This document shows positions 1 to 7,628 of a stretch of DNA of 62,607 bases, in pieces. The stretch comes from Bacteroidetes bacterium ADurb.Bin008 (GTDB taxonomy: Bacteria > Bacteroidota > Bacteroidia > Bacteroidales > Tenuifilaceae): assembly GCA_002071445.1 (NCBI GenBank), contig MWFE01000063.1, forward strand, positions 1-62,607, read 5' to 3'. The position numbers and the translations under genes were made by a program. The notes below the pieces were generated by a model. It worked only from the letters and a program-made list of their open reading frames with translations, had not been told where the DNA came from and ran no database searches. The first letter of the stretch is position 1. Every line of letters begins with the position of its first letter.

Positions 1-1
1 C

Positions 2-811
2 ATTTACGACTTTGTAGATGCTTACAAACATTTCAGCGACCCCGAATGGGACGGTGAACCTTTAGAAGAAGAACCTTGCAAAGTTTGCGGACAAAATCCG
101 TGTGAGTGTGAATATGTACCACCAAAACCTTGTCCTGTTTGTGGCGAAAGACCTTGCATTTGTGAAAAACAACCGCCACAACCTTGTGAGAAATGTGGGC
201 AACGACCTTGTGTGTGCAAGAAGAAAGTAAAAATCAAACTGAAAAACGGAAAGGAAAGAGAAATCAAACATATGATTTCAACTTCTTTTTGGAGTGCAGA
301 CGGCAAACCAATTTCAGCCGAAGAATTTTTGAATAATCTGTTTGGCGAGTTACCCAAACTTTTCAAAGACGAAGAAGAATTGCGGAAACTTTGGAGCAAT
401 CCACTAACAAGAAAAATTTTGTTGGAGAATTTAGATGCAGCAGGTTTTCCAAAAGGCGACTTATTGACTTTGCAAAAGTTGGTAGATATGGAAAAAAGCG
501 ACTTGTATGATGTGTTGGAATACGTTTTCAATGGCGACTATATCGCAATGACAAGAGAAGCCAGAGCAAAAGCAGCCGAAGCGACAATTTTTGCTTTACT
601 CAACGACAAACAAAAGGAGTTTATTAGTTTCGTTTTGAGTAAATACATTGAAACAGGTGTGGACGAACTCGACCAAGAAAAACTACCCATCTTGCTGACA
701 AACAAGTATCAATCATTAGAAGATGCAAAAGAAATTTTGGGAGACGTGGCAAACATCAGCAGACTGTTTATAGAATTCCAGGAACATCTTTACAAACAGA
801 AAGTAGCGTAA
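2..811 (+). CDS. hsdR: Type I restriction enzyme R subunit (HsdR), C-terminal part, cut by the window edge
   Basis: The reading frame is open from the first bases, so the gene starts to the left; 269 residues are visible. The stretch around SFWSADGKPISAEEF and the following helical segment resemble the C-terminal region of EcoEI-type HsdR subunits, the ATP-dependent translocase/nuclease of type I restriction. The N-terminal nuclease and helicase motors lie outside the window, as would hsdM and hsdS. Fragment residues 26-72 hold three copies of an 18-residue cysteine repeat, each CxxCGxxPCxC separated by a PP linker, likely a metal-binding linker. No truncation is evident at the 3' end. The TAA stop overlaps an ATG, but the frame that follows looks non-coding. 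Family assignment is from recognised C-terminal sequence, without the catalytic domains. Confidence 0.82.
   Translation: MYDFVDAYKHFSDPEWDGEPLEEEPCKVCGQNPCECEYVPPKPCPVCGERPCICEKQPPQPCEKCGQRPCVCKKKVKIKLKNGKEREIKHMISTSFWSADGKPISAEEFLNNLFGELPKLFKDEEELRKLWSNPLTRKILLENLDAAGFPKGDLLTLQKLVDMEKSDLYDVLEYVFNGDYIAMTREARAKAAEATIFALLNDKQKEFISFVLSKYIETGVDELDQEKLPILLTNKYQSLEDAKEILGDVANISRLFIEFQEHLYKQKVA
77..217 (+). repeat. Three in-frame 54-bp repeats encoding CxxCGxxPCxC units
   Basis: The three units have an exact 18-residue period and contain 12 cysteines in all. The linkers are YVPPKP and EKQPPQP. The DNA copies have diverged more than the cysteine pattern has, which suggests selection on the protein. 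Confidence 0.85.
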
Positions 812-845
812 TGACAGGACAACAAACACATACAGCCAACGCACA

Positions 846-914
846 GCAGTCATACACATTGGCAAGCCGCACAAGCCCAATCTCAGACCATAGCTTGCCA
901 AAGAGTATGCCTGC
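846..914. repeat. Imperfect inverted repeat, 22-bp arms, 25-base loop
   Basis: Arms 846-867 and 893-914 match at 19 of 22 positions when one is reverse-complemented. The core TTGGCAAGC / GCTTGCCAA pairs perfectly. There is no T-tract after it, so it is not a classical terminator. It lies 35 bases after the hsdR stop. Confidence 0.75.
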
Positions 915-1063
915 CCCAACGCAAGACAAAATTCAAAATATTTTTTCCTACCCTTCAAAAAAAATTAAAACACCCGACACACAAGCCGGCACGACAAAGA
1001 CTGTAAAACTCAAAAATGACAATGGTTTACAAGCACAATGGACAAGAACCACTGGCTATAACA

Positions 1064-1176
1064 AGCAGTTTGGCAAAAGCACGGCAGACGTGGTTAATTC
1101 AACATTTGTGCTACTATCAACATTAGTGCTAAATTTGAACTTTAGTATTTCAAAACCGTGCCTTCGCCAAGCTGCC
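1064..1176. repeat. Imperfect inverted repeat, 21-bp arms, 71-base structured loop
   Basis: Arms 1064-1084 and 1156-1176 match at 17 of 21 positions. All four mismatches are transitions, so G-U type pairing would hold in single-stranded form. Inside the loop are a smaller inverted pair (AGTGCTAAA with TTTAGTATT) and a direct repeat (CATTTGTGCT, CATTAGTGCT). The layout recalls attC-like recombination sites, but no integrase is in view. Confidence 0.7.
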
Positions 1177-1404
1177 AAAACGTTAATGAAATAAAACAGA
1201 AAACAGACAGTTGTTGTAAATAATTTCTCGTGTTACAAATACTTGCATGAGTTTTTTTTATTATCTTTCACCAACTATCCGCTCTCAATTTCATCTTACC
1301 AATAATCCTTTTAGCATCCTTTAGCTTTTAATTCTGTTTAAAATATTTGGATTTAAACCCGAAAACAATCTTTTTATCTAACTTCGTGAACTCTTTTCAC
1401 CACT

Positions 1405-2760
1405 ATGGCCATGCTTAGATTCTTTTTAACAAAGCTTCCTTTTGCGTTTGTTTTTGTCCTCACCGCCTCTTCCCTATTGGGTCAGGAGCCCTGGAGTCTG
1501 GAGCAGTGCATTGAATATGCCCTCGACAATAACATTAATATCAAACAGCAGAAACTGAATGTGGAGGTAAGCCGCAATCAGCTTCAGCGTGCCAGATTTA
1601 ACGCTTTTCCAAACCTAAATGCCTCAGCAAACCACAACTACAGCTTTGGCCGGGCCATTGACTACGGAACCAACACCGTTTCGCAGGATATGGAGGCAAC
1701 CAGCTTTTCCGTCAACTCAACAGTTACCCTTTTCGGAGGATTTCAAATTACCAATACGAGAAAACAGGAAGAGCTAAACCTGTTGGCCTCCACAAGCGAC
1801 GTAGAAAAGTTGAAAAATAGCGTATCCCTTAACATTGCCGCAGCCTATCTGCAAATTTTGTATAGCCGCGAGCTTTTGGAAGTTGCAAAATCGCAAAAGA
1901 CACTGACAGAACTACAGCTGGAAAAGACACAGCAATTTGTCAACGCCGGAAGCCTTCCTCAGGGAAACCTCTTCGACATTGAGGCCCAACTTGCATCGGA
2001 CGAACTGCAGGTGGTGAATGCGCAAAACCAGCTCGACCTCGCTTATCTTACGCTAACTCAACTGCTGGATCTCAAATCAACCGAAGGGTTTTCAATTCTT
2101 CAGCCCAATCTTTCCAACTTCGAAGAGACATTTCCCGTTGATTCGCCGATGGATATATTCAGCCATGCGCAAAATGTAATGCCCCAAATAAAAAGTGCAT
2201 TGCTAAAAGTATCGAGTGCCGAAAAAGGTATGCTTGTCGCCAAGGGTGCACGCAGCCCCAGGTTGTCACTTGGTTCGAGCTATAGTTCAGGAAGCAGGAG
2301 GTATTTGGGAACACCCCCGTTTGGGTTTTCAAACGACCCGTTTATGGACCAGATGCGTGCCAACGCAAGTTTTAATATCGGCCTAAGCATGTCTGTGCCC
2401 ATTTTCAATGGGCTCCAAGTTAAAACTTCCATATCAAATTCATACATCTCCCTTGAAAATGCCAAGCTGATCCTTGAGCAGGAGAAGAACCTCCTTTTTA
2501 AGGATATTCAGCAAGCCTATGCCGATGCTGTTGGATCGCTGAAAAAGTACAAAGCAACAGAAAAGAATGTTGATGCACTTCAGGAGGCCTTCCGGTACTC
2601 AACGGAACGATTCAACGTTGGGCTGGTAAACTCGTTGGAATATACCACGGCCAAAACGCGTTTGACAAAAGCACAGGCCGATTTGCTAAGTGCCAAGTAT
2701 GAATTTATTTTTAAAACGAAAATTCTTGATTTTTACAAGGGTAATCCCATTAGCCTGTAA
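1405..2760 (+). CDS. TolC-family outer membrane efflux protein
   Basis: A 451-residue protein with an N-terminal signal peptide (hydrophobic FAFVFVLTASSLLG, then QEPWSLEQCIEYALDNN, the typical mature start of Bacteroidota TolC homologues). Two OEP repeats of long alternating coiled coil follow (for example the AQ/Q-rich helix near residues 190-215, and NSLEYTTAKTRLTKAQADLLSAKYEF near the C-terminus). It should form the trimeric outer-membrane channel of a tripartite exporter. The adaptor gene begins 12 bases after its stop, so the two are co-transcribed. A second ATG two codons later is an equally possible start. The exported substrate cannot be told. Confidence 0.93.
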   Translation: MAMLRFFLTKLPFAFVFVLTASSLLGQEPWSLEQCIEYALDNNINIKQQKLNVEVSRNQLQRARFNAFPNLNASANHNYSFGRAIDYGTNTVSQDMEATSFSVNSTVTLFGGFQITNTRKQEELNLLASTSDVEKLKNSVSLNIAAAYLQILYSRELLEVAKSQKTLTELQLEKTQQFVNAGSLPQGNLFDIEAQLASDELQVVNAQNQLDLAYLTLTQLLDLKSTEGFSILQPNLSNFEETFPVDSPMDIFSHAQNVMPQIKSALLKVSSAEKGMLVAKGARSPRLSLGSSYSSGSRRYLGTPPFGFSNDPFMDQMRANASFNIGLSMSVPIFNGLQVKTSISNSYISLENAKLILEQEKNLLFKDIQQAYADAVGSLKKYKATEKNVDALQEAFRYSTERFNVGLVNSLEYTTAKTRLTKAQADLLSAKYEFIFKTKILDFYKGNPISL

Positions 2761-2772
2761 TTGACATCTACC

Positions 2773-4074
2773 ATGAAACGAAAAAGTATTCTACGTTATC
2801 TCATTGCAGCCGTTGTATTGCTACTCATCATCGCCGTTATAGGCAAAAAGAAAGGCTGGTTTGGCAAACCCGATACCATTGAGGTTTCCGTTGAAAAGCC
2901 TGTATTTCGCACCATTACGGAAAGCATTTCGGCAAACGGGAAAATTCAACCGGAGGTTGAGGTTAAAATTAGCCCTGAGGTTTCGGGCGAAATCATTGAA
3001 CTTACCGTGAAGGAAGGGGATAGGGTAAAACAGGGTCAGTTGCTTTGCCGTATTAAACCCGACACGTATGTATCGATAAAAGAGAGAACGGTGGCCGCCG
3101 TTAACTCGGCAAAGGCCAGGCTGACACAGGCCGAAGCAAGCCTTGTGCAGGCCGAATTGACTTTCAACAGGAATAAACAGCTCTTCGAGCAGAAGGCTAT
3201 ATCGGAGTCGGACTTTGAGACTGCCAAAACCAATTATCAGGTAGCACAAGCCGATGTTAAAGCTGCCCTTTTCAACGTGGAGAGCGCCGAGGCATCGCTC
3301 AAAGAGGCCAATGAGAACCTCAAAAAGACCACCATTTACGCTCCCATGAGTGGCACTATCTCAAAGCTAAGCGTGGAGCTGGGCGAGAGGGTGGTGGGAA
3401 CTGCTCAAATGGCAGGTACCGAAATCCTTCGGATTGCCGATCTGGCAAGAATGGAAACACGGGTAAATGTTAACGAAAATGATATTGTTAGGGTTAAACT
3501 TAACGACACATCACTGATTTACGTTGACGCATACCCCGACGAGATATTCAAAGGTACGGTTACCCAAATTGCCAATTCTGCAAGCACCACGGGAATATCA
3601 ACCGATCAGGTAACAACCTTCGAAGTGCGTATCTTTTTTCTTGAAAACTCATACAAACATCTCATATCGGCATCAAAGCCAAACCCATTCCGTCCGGGTA
3701 TGTCAACCAACGTTGAAATTCAAACCAACACTAAGAATAATATCCTTACCATACCCATCCAATCGGTCACCACACGGGCCGATTCTGCCAACGTAAAGGA
3801 AAAGGCTGTTGATGATTCGAAAACAAGCAACGAAATGATCAATCAGGCCAAACAAAAAATCAACCAGGTAGTTTTTGTTGCTGCGGGCGATACCGCAAGA
3901 ATGGTTGTGGTGGAAACCGGCATTCAGGACAATCGTTACATAGAGATTACCGGGGGGCTCAATGGAGACGAGGATGTGATTGTAGCCCCCTTTAGCGCCA
4001 TTTCACGAAGGCTGGATCAGGGCAAACATATAACACGCGTCGAAAGGGATAAACTGCTAAAAACGAAAAAATAG
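2773..4074 (+). CDS. HlyD/RND-type periplasmic adaptor (membrane fusion protein)
   Basis: A 433-residue adaptor linking an inner-membrane pump to the TolC channel. It has one N-terminal membrane helix (about residues 7-25, LIAAVVLLLIIAVIG). A lipoyl/barrel-sandwich half follows (VKISPEVSGEIIELTVKEGD), then a long helical hairpin (A/E/Q-rich, about 95-180), then the second lipoyl half (IYAPMSGTISKLSVELGERV) and beta-barrel domains. I use the ATG at 2773 rather than a TTG four codons upstream that touches the tolC stop. The next gene is tsaB, so no ABC or RND pump gene follows in the same operon, and the energising partner must be encoded elsewhere. MacA-like and RND adaptors cannot be separated by eye. 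Confidence 0.92.
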   Translation: MKRKSILRYLIAAVVLLLIIAVIGKKKGWFGKPDTIEVSVEKPVFRTITESISANGKIQPEVEVKISPEVSGEIIELTVKEGDRVKQGQLLCRIKPDTYVSIKERTVAAVNSAKARLTQAEASLVQAELTFNRNKQLFEQKAISESDFETAKTNYQVAQADVKAALFNVESAEASLKEANENLKKTTIYAPMSGTISKLSVELGERVVGTAQMAGTEILRIADLARMETRVNVNENDIVRVKLNDTSLIYVDAYPDEIFKGTVTQIANSASTTGISTDQVTTFEVRIFFLENSYKHLISASKPNPFRPGMSTNVEIQTNTKNNILTIPIQSVTTRADSANVKEKAVDDSKTSNEMINQAKQKINQVVFVAAGDTARMVVVETGIQDNRYIEITGGLNGDEDVIVAPFSAISRRLDQGKHITRVERDKLLKTKK

Positions 4075-4076
4075 GC

Positions 4077-4790
4077 ATGAGCCTGATTCTGTCCATCGAG
4101 TCGGGGACCAATACTTGTTCGGTTGCGCTAAGCAATGGCGAAAAGTTGATTGATTGCATTGAATCGCACGATCAGGAATATAATCACGCCAAGCAGTTAA
4201 CCCAATTCATCGAAGCCATTCTGAAAAACACAGGGACGGACACCGGGCAACTGGAGGCTATAGCCGTTAGCAAGGGGCCCGGATCGTACACCGGATTGAG
4301 GATAGGGGTTTCGGTTGCAAAGGGGATGTGCTATGCCTTAAATATCCCACTGATCGCACCCGAAAGCCTTCTGGTGATGTCTTCAGGCCTACTTCAGGAG
4401 ATGAATCAATCTAAAGCCCCATTGCCCGATTTGCTCTGCCCAATGATTGACGCCAGAAGAATGGAGGTTTATACACAGGTGTTCGATATCAAACTCAATG
4501 CAGTTACCGGCGTTGAGGCCAAGATTTTAGATAGTTCCAGCTTCATGGAATTCCTTGACACCCGGCGGATAATGTTTTTTGGAAATGGGTCATCCAAAGC
4601 AAAATCCGTGTTAACCCACTCGAATGCACTGTTTTACGACGATTTTAAACCATCGGCACGATTTATGATACCCATTGCATGGAATTATTATCTAAATGCA
4701 AAATTTGAAGATGTTGCCTATTTCGAACCCTTATATCTTAAAGATTTTATTGCCACTGTTCCCAAAAACAAGACGTCCGGCAATCCTTGA
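4077..4790 (+). CDS. tsaB: tRNA N6-threonylcarbamoyladenosine dimerization subunit TsaB
   Basis: A 237-residue ASKHA-fold protein that partners TsaD in making t6A37 on ANN-decoding tRNAs. The N-terminus LILSIESGTNTCSVAL is the first phosphate-type loop. VSKGPGSYTGLRIGVSVAKG is the hallmark TsaB motif. The first half is well conserved and the C-terminus diverges, as usual for the family. It starts two bases after the adaptor stop, so it belongs to the same transcript as the efflux genes, a linkage without obvious functional logic. TsaD, TsaC and TsaE are not in the window. Confidence 0.95.
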   Translation: MSLILSIESGTNTCSVALSNGEKLIDCIESHDQEYNHAKQLTQFIEAILKNTGTDTGQLEAIAVSKGPGSYTGLRIGVSVAKGMCYALNIPLIAPESLLVMSSGLLQEMNQSKAPLPDLLCPMIDARRMEVYTQVFDIKLNAVTGVEAKILDSSSFMEFLDTRRIMFFGNGSSKAKSVLTHSNALFYDDFKPSARFMIPIAWNYYLNAKFEDVAYFEPLYLKDFIATVPKNKTSGNP

Positions 4791-5583
4791 ATATTTAAGG
4801 CAAGTTTTCTCGGGCAATCTGCTTTTGTGGCTTTTCCTTTTGTTTGCCAATTTCCCCTCATACTCCCAAAATCTCCCGGCATTTAAAGCGGGCGAATACC
4901 TGAAATACTCCATATACTATGGCCCTATCCGGGGAGGAGAGGCGGTAATGGAGGTTAAACGGGGCATATACAAAGGCAGTCCGGTAAACCATCTTCACTT
5001 AAACGGAAAGACCGTTGGAGTGGCAAACGCATTGTATAACGTTAACGACATTTACCAAAGCTTTACAAACGTACAAACCGATCTCCCCTATGAGGCCATT
5101 CGCGATATTAACGAAGGACGTTATACAAAGTACACTGTGCAAACCTTTGATCACTGGTCGCGGGCTGATTCTTCCATTGTGCAGAGCACATCCACCGGTG
5201 AGGTAGTTGTTCCTAAAAACAGCCACGATATACTCTCAGCATTCTACTACATTAGGAATCATTTGCTTTCGAACCCGTTAACCGTGGGCGATACGCTGTT
5301 GGTAGAAACCTATTTCGACGACGAGCAGTACACCCTCAGGGTTCGCTTTATGGGTTACGAAACGATTAAAACAAAGGTAGGTAAAGTTGAGTGTATGAAA
5401 CTAATACCCATTGTTATCACCGGTCGGGTATTTAAAAACCCCGATGATATGATTGTTTGGTTCTCAAAAGATAAAAATTTTCTCCCCATCCGTATCCGGT
5501 TCAACCTCTTCGTTGGAGCAGTTTTCTGCGATTTAATCGAGTACAAGGGGCTACTCCATGCATTTGAACCTTCAAAAAAGTAG
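4750..5583 (+). CDS. DUF3108-domain secreted protein
   Basis: After a hydrophobic signal segment (LLLWLFLLFANFPSYSQ) the protein reads FKAGEYLKYSIYYGPIRGGEAVMEV, the characteristic opening of DUF3108 proteins, a mostly beta-strand periplasmic or outer-membrane-associated family of unknown function. The start is uncertain. ATGs at 4696 and 4711 would overlap tsaB by 95 or 80 bases and give an oddly long N-terminus, so I prefer the TTG at 4750, which leaves a positively charged n-region (KTRR) before the hydrophobic core. Mature length is about 240 residues, normal for the family. No catalytic motif is visible. Probably the last gene of the efflux-tsaB operon. Confidence 0.83.
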   Translation: MPLFPKTRRPAILEYLRQVFSGNLLLWLFLLFANFPSYSQNLPAFKAGEYLKYSIYYGPIRGGEAVMEVKRGIYKGSPVNHLHLNGKTVGVANALYNVNDIYQSFTNVQTDLPYEAIRDINEGRYTKYTVQTFDHWSRADSSIVQSTSTGEVVVPKNSHDILSAFYYIRNHLLSNPLTVGDTLLVETYFDDEQYTLRVRFMGYETIKTKVGKVECMKLIPIVITGRVFKNPDDMIVWFSKDKNFLPIRIRFNLFVGAVFCDLIEYKGLLHAFEPSKK

Positions 5584-5584
5584 C

Positions 5585-5610
5585 AACTGTAGGCTTTTCG
5601 CCACAGTTTT
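5585..5610 (+). terminator. Possible terminator hairpin after the DUF3108 gene
   Basis: AACTGT-a-GGC, loop TTTTC, GCC-ACAGTT, running into TTTT. The stem has one bulged base and the T-tract is short, so this is only a modest candidate. Confidence 0.4.
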
Positions 5611-5685
5611 AAGGGATTAAAGCATCATTAGCGTATATTTGTAAAAATGACTGCTTAAAATTCAACAAAAAAACCAATGAATTGC

Positions 5686-5693
5686 TATTTTTG
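5686..5693 (+). promoter_or_regulatory. -7 promoter element for efp (TATTTTTG)
   Basis: Exact match to the Bacteroidota TAnnTTTG element 23 bases before the efp ATG. No good -33 TTG at the usual distance. A second match, TATATTTG, sits at 5634-5641 and could give an alternative start. Confidence 0.5.
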
Positions 5694-5716
5694 CCCCGTG
5701 AATAAAAAATTTATAT

Positions 5717-6283
5717 ATGGCTACAACTGCTGATTTTAGGAATGGTTTGTGCATCGAATTTAACGACAAACTATACACCATTGTCCAATTTCAACATGTC
5801 AAACCCGGAAAAGGCGGAGCTTTTGTTCGTACCAAGCTCAAAAACCTTGAAAATGGGAAAGTAATTGAAAATACCTTCACGGCGGGGGTAAAAATTAACA
5901 CGGTGAGAATAGAGAGGCACCCCTACCAGTACCTGTATGAAGATGACCTTGGTTTCCATTTTATGCATCAGGAAACCTACGAGCAGATTTCATTGGCTAA
6001 AGAGCTGGTTGATAACAGCGATTTGATGAAGGAGGGCCAGCGTGTTGAAATGATGGTACATGCAGAAAAAGAAACTGTACTTACATGTGAATTGCCCCCA
6101 TTCGTTGAACTTCAGGTTACCTATACCGAACCGGGTTTACGTGGCGACACAGCCTCTTCAACCGCTCTAAAACCCGCAACATTGGAAACCGGTGCTACTA
6201 TCAGTGTGCCTCTGTTTATCAATATCGGAGAGGTAATATCTGTTGATACCAGAACGCGTGAATACTCCGAAAGGGTAAAATAA
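5717..6283 (+). CDS. efp: Elongation factor P
   Basis: A 188-residue EF-P with the three expected domains: KOW-like N-domain (residues 1-65), central OB domain (about 66-128) and C-terminal OB domain ([15 protein letters not shown] end). EF-P rescues ribosomes stalled on proline stretches. The tip of domain I reads [12 protein letters not shown] with Lys32 at the position that is modified in other bacteria (lysylation or a related change). The Arg seen in EarP-type EF-P is absent. No epmA or epmB gene is nearby, so the modification state is unknown. Transcribed alone, judging by its own -7 element. Confidence 0.97.
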   Translation: MATTADFRNGLCIEFNDKLYTIVQFQHVKPGKGGAFVRTKLKNLENGKVIENTFTAGVKINTVRIERHPYQYLYEDDLGFHFMHQETYEQISLAKELVDNSDLMKEGQRVEMMVHAEKETVLTCELPPFVELQVTYTEPGLRGDTASSTALKPATLETGATISVPLFINIGEVISVDTRTREYSERVK

Positions 6284-6392
6284 AGGTTGTTCGTTCAATT
6301 TTTTATTATTTTTTACTCTTTTCTTAAAAAAAAGGGGTAGGGTTAATTGTTTTTTTGTATCTTATTCCCAAATATTTTAGCCACTTTTCAAC

Positions 6393-7628
6393 ATGTCATT
6401 CGGCGTTTCATCTAAGAGGCTTAAATTAAGTACATTTAAACTTAATGCGCTGTTAAGCATGGCACAGGCCATTAGCAGCGATATGAAAACCGAAGACCTG
6501 CTGGAGAGGTTTCGCATTATTCTGAACAACGATTTGGAAATTGATAGGGTAGCCTTTTACAAATTCGAAAAAACATGGGAACTTATCTTAGCCACCAACT
6601 GTTCTGCCGATTTAACCAATCAAATTGATGTAGAGCGCGATTTAAGTTCCATTACCGACATTGCTTTTATCAGCTCATCCCATGAACGAACGCTTCATGC
6701 ATTCGATGCAGTGATACCCGTTGTTCAAAATAATGCCCCCCTTGCCTATGTACTAATAGCCGATACCAAAGAGGAGGCCAAAGGGGTTAGTGCCACCATT
6801 AAGCACTTGAACTTCGTGCAAACCCTTTCCATTATAATTTTTGTGGCCATAGAAAATCTTAGGCTTTTTCACAAAACCCTTGAACAGGAGGCCATGAAAA
6901 AGGAGTTGGAACTGGCATCGCAAATGCAGAATTTGCTGGTTCCCGATAATGACTCAATTCCGCAAACCAAGGAGGTTAAAATTCACGCATTTTACCACCC
7001 CCATTCCGAGGTGGGTGGCGATTTTTACGATGTCATCGAACTTGGGAAAGACGAAGTTGGATTTTGTATTGCTGATGTTTCGGGGAAAGGGATGGCTGCC
7101 GCCCTGCTGATGTCGAATTTTCAAGCTAACCTGAGGGCTCTTTTCACTCACGACATTACATTAACCGGGCTTGTTGAGAAGTTGAACGAAAGGATAATGA
7201 GTACGGCCAAGGGTGAACGTTTTATCACCATTTTCATTGGCCGTTACAATAGAACCCGAAGGCAACTTGAGTATGTCAATGCGGGTCATAACCCTCCGGT
7301 GCTATACAGTATGGCAAGCAATCATATCTCGCTGCTAAACGAAGGCTGTGTCGGTTTGGGCATGGTTGAAGATATTCCATTCATCTCAGTGGGGTCAATA
7401 CGCATCTCCGAAAAATCAAAACTCCTATGCTATACAGACGGCCTTGTGGAGTACATAAACAACAACAAGGTTGAACTCAGCACCAAGATTATTGAACAAA
7501 ACCTGTCCAACAACGACCCCATAAGCAAAAATGTTCAGGATATTTTTAAGGCCCGTAAGGATAAAGAGCAGTTTGAAGGGTTTGGAATATTCGACGATAT
7601 TTCAATGCTGGGCTTTGAGTTCTCCTAA
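6393..7628 (+). CDS. GAF-SpoIIE serine phosphatase (RsbU-like PP2C)
   Basis: A 411-residue cytoplasmic protein. The N-terminal part (about 20-165) has the length and pattern of a GAF sensor domain. A short helical linker (KELELASQMQNLLVP, the usual lead-in) is followed by a SpoIIE/PP2C domain. Metal-binding acidic motifs are visible: GGDFYDV, DVSGKGMAAALLMS, CYTDGLVEY and DDISML. Such enzymes dephosphorylate anti-sigma-factor antagonists, but no STAS or anti-sigma kinase gene is in the window. The 3' end overlaps the convergent O-antigen ligase gene by 27 bases. Confidence 0.92.
   Translation: MSFGVSSKRLKLSTFKLNALLSMAQAISSDMKTEDLLERFRIILNNDLEIDRVAFYKFEKTWELILATNCSADLTNQIDVERDLSSITDIAFISSSHERTLHAFDAVIPVVQNNAPLAYVLIADTKEEAKGVSATIKHLNFVQTLSIIIFVAIENLRLFHKTLEQEAMKKELELASQMQNLLVPDNDSIPQTKEVKIHAFYHPHSEVGGDFYDVIELGKDEVGFCIADVSGKGMAAALLMSNFQANLRALFTHDITLTGLVEKLNERIMSTAKGERFITIFIGRYNRTRRQLEYVNAGHNPPVLYSMASNHISLLNEGCVGLGMVEDIPFISVGSIRISEKSKLLCYTDGLVEYINNNKVELSTKIIEQNLSNNDPISKNVQDIFKARKDKEQFEGFGIFDDISMLGFEFS

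Larger units (their letters stand above)
812..1404. other. Gene-free spacer with two imperfect inverted repeats between hsdR and the tolC-like gene
   Basis: I see no convincing gene here. The left half (to about 1195) is rich in AAC/ACA/GCA runs and holds two long inverted repeats that both contain TTGGCAA. The right half is AT-rich leader DNA for the tolC-like gene, without a clear TAnnTTTG element. A frame of 127 codons beginning at 811 passes through both repeats and has Ser/Thr/Gln/Lys-rich content without domain character. Confidence 0.7.

Noticed and set aside
22..531. Antisense frame across the hsdR tail
   Set aside because: It is the mirror of the well-supported hsdR frame, with no independent support.
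811..1194. 127-codon open frame overlapping the hsdR stop by one base
   Set aside because: The TAATG overlap looks like translational coupling, but the frame runs through both inverted repeats and is low-complexity (Thr/Gln/Ser/Lys-rich) without hydrophobic core or domain pattern.
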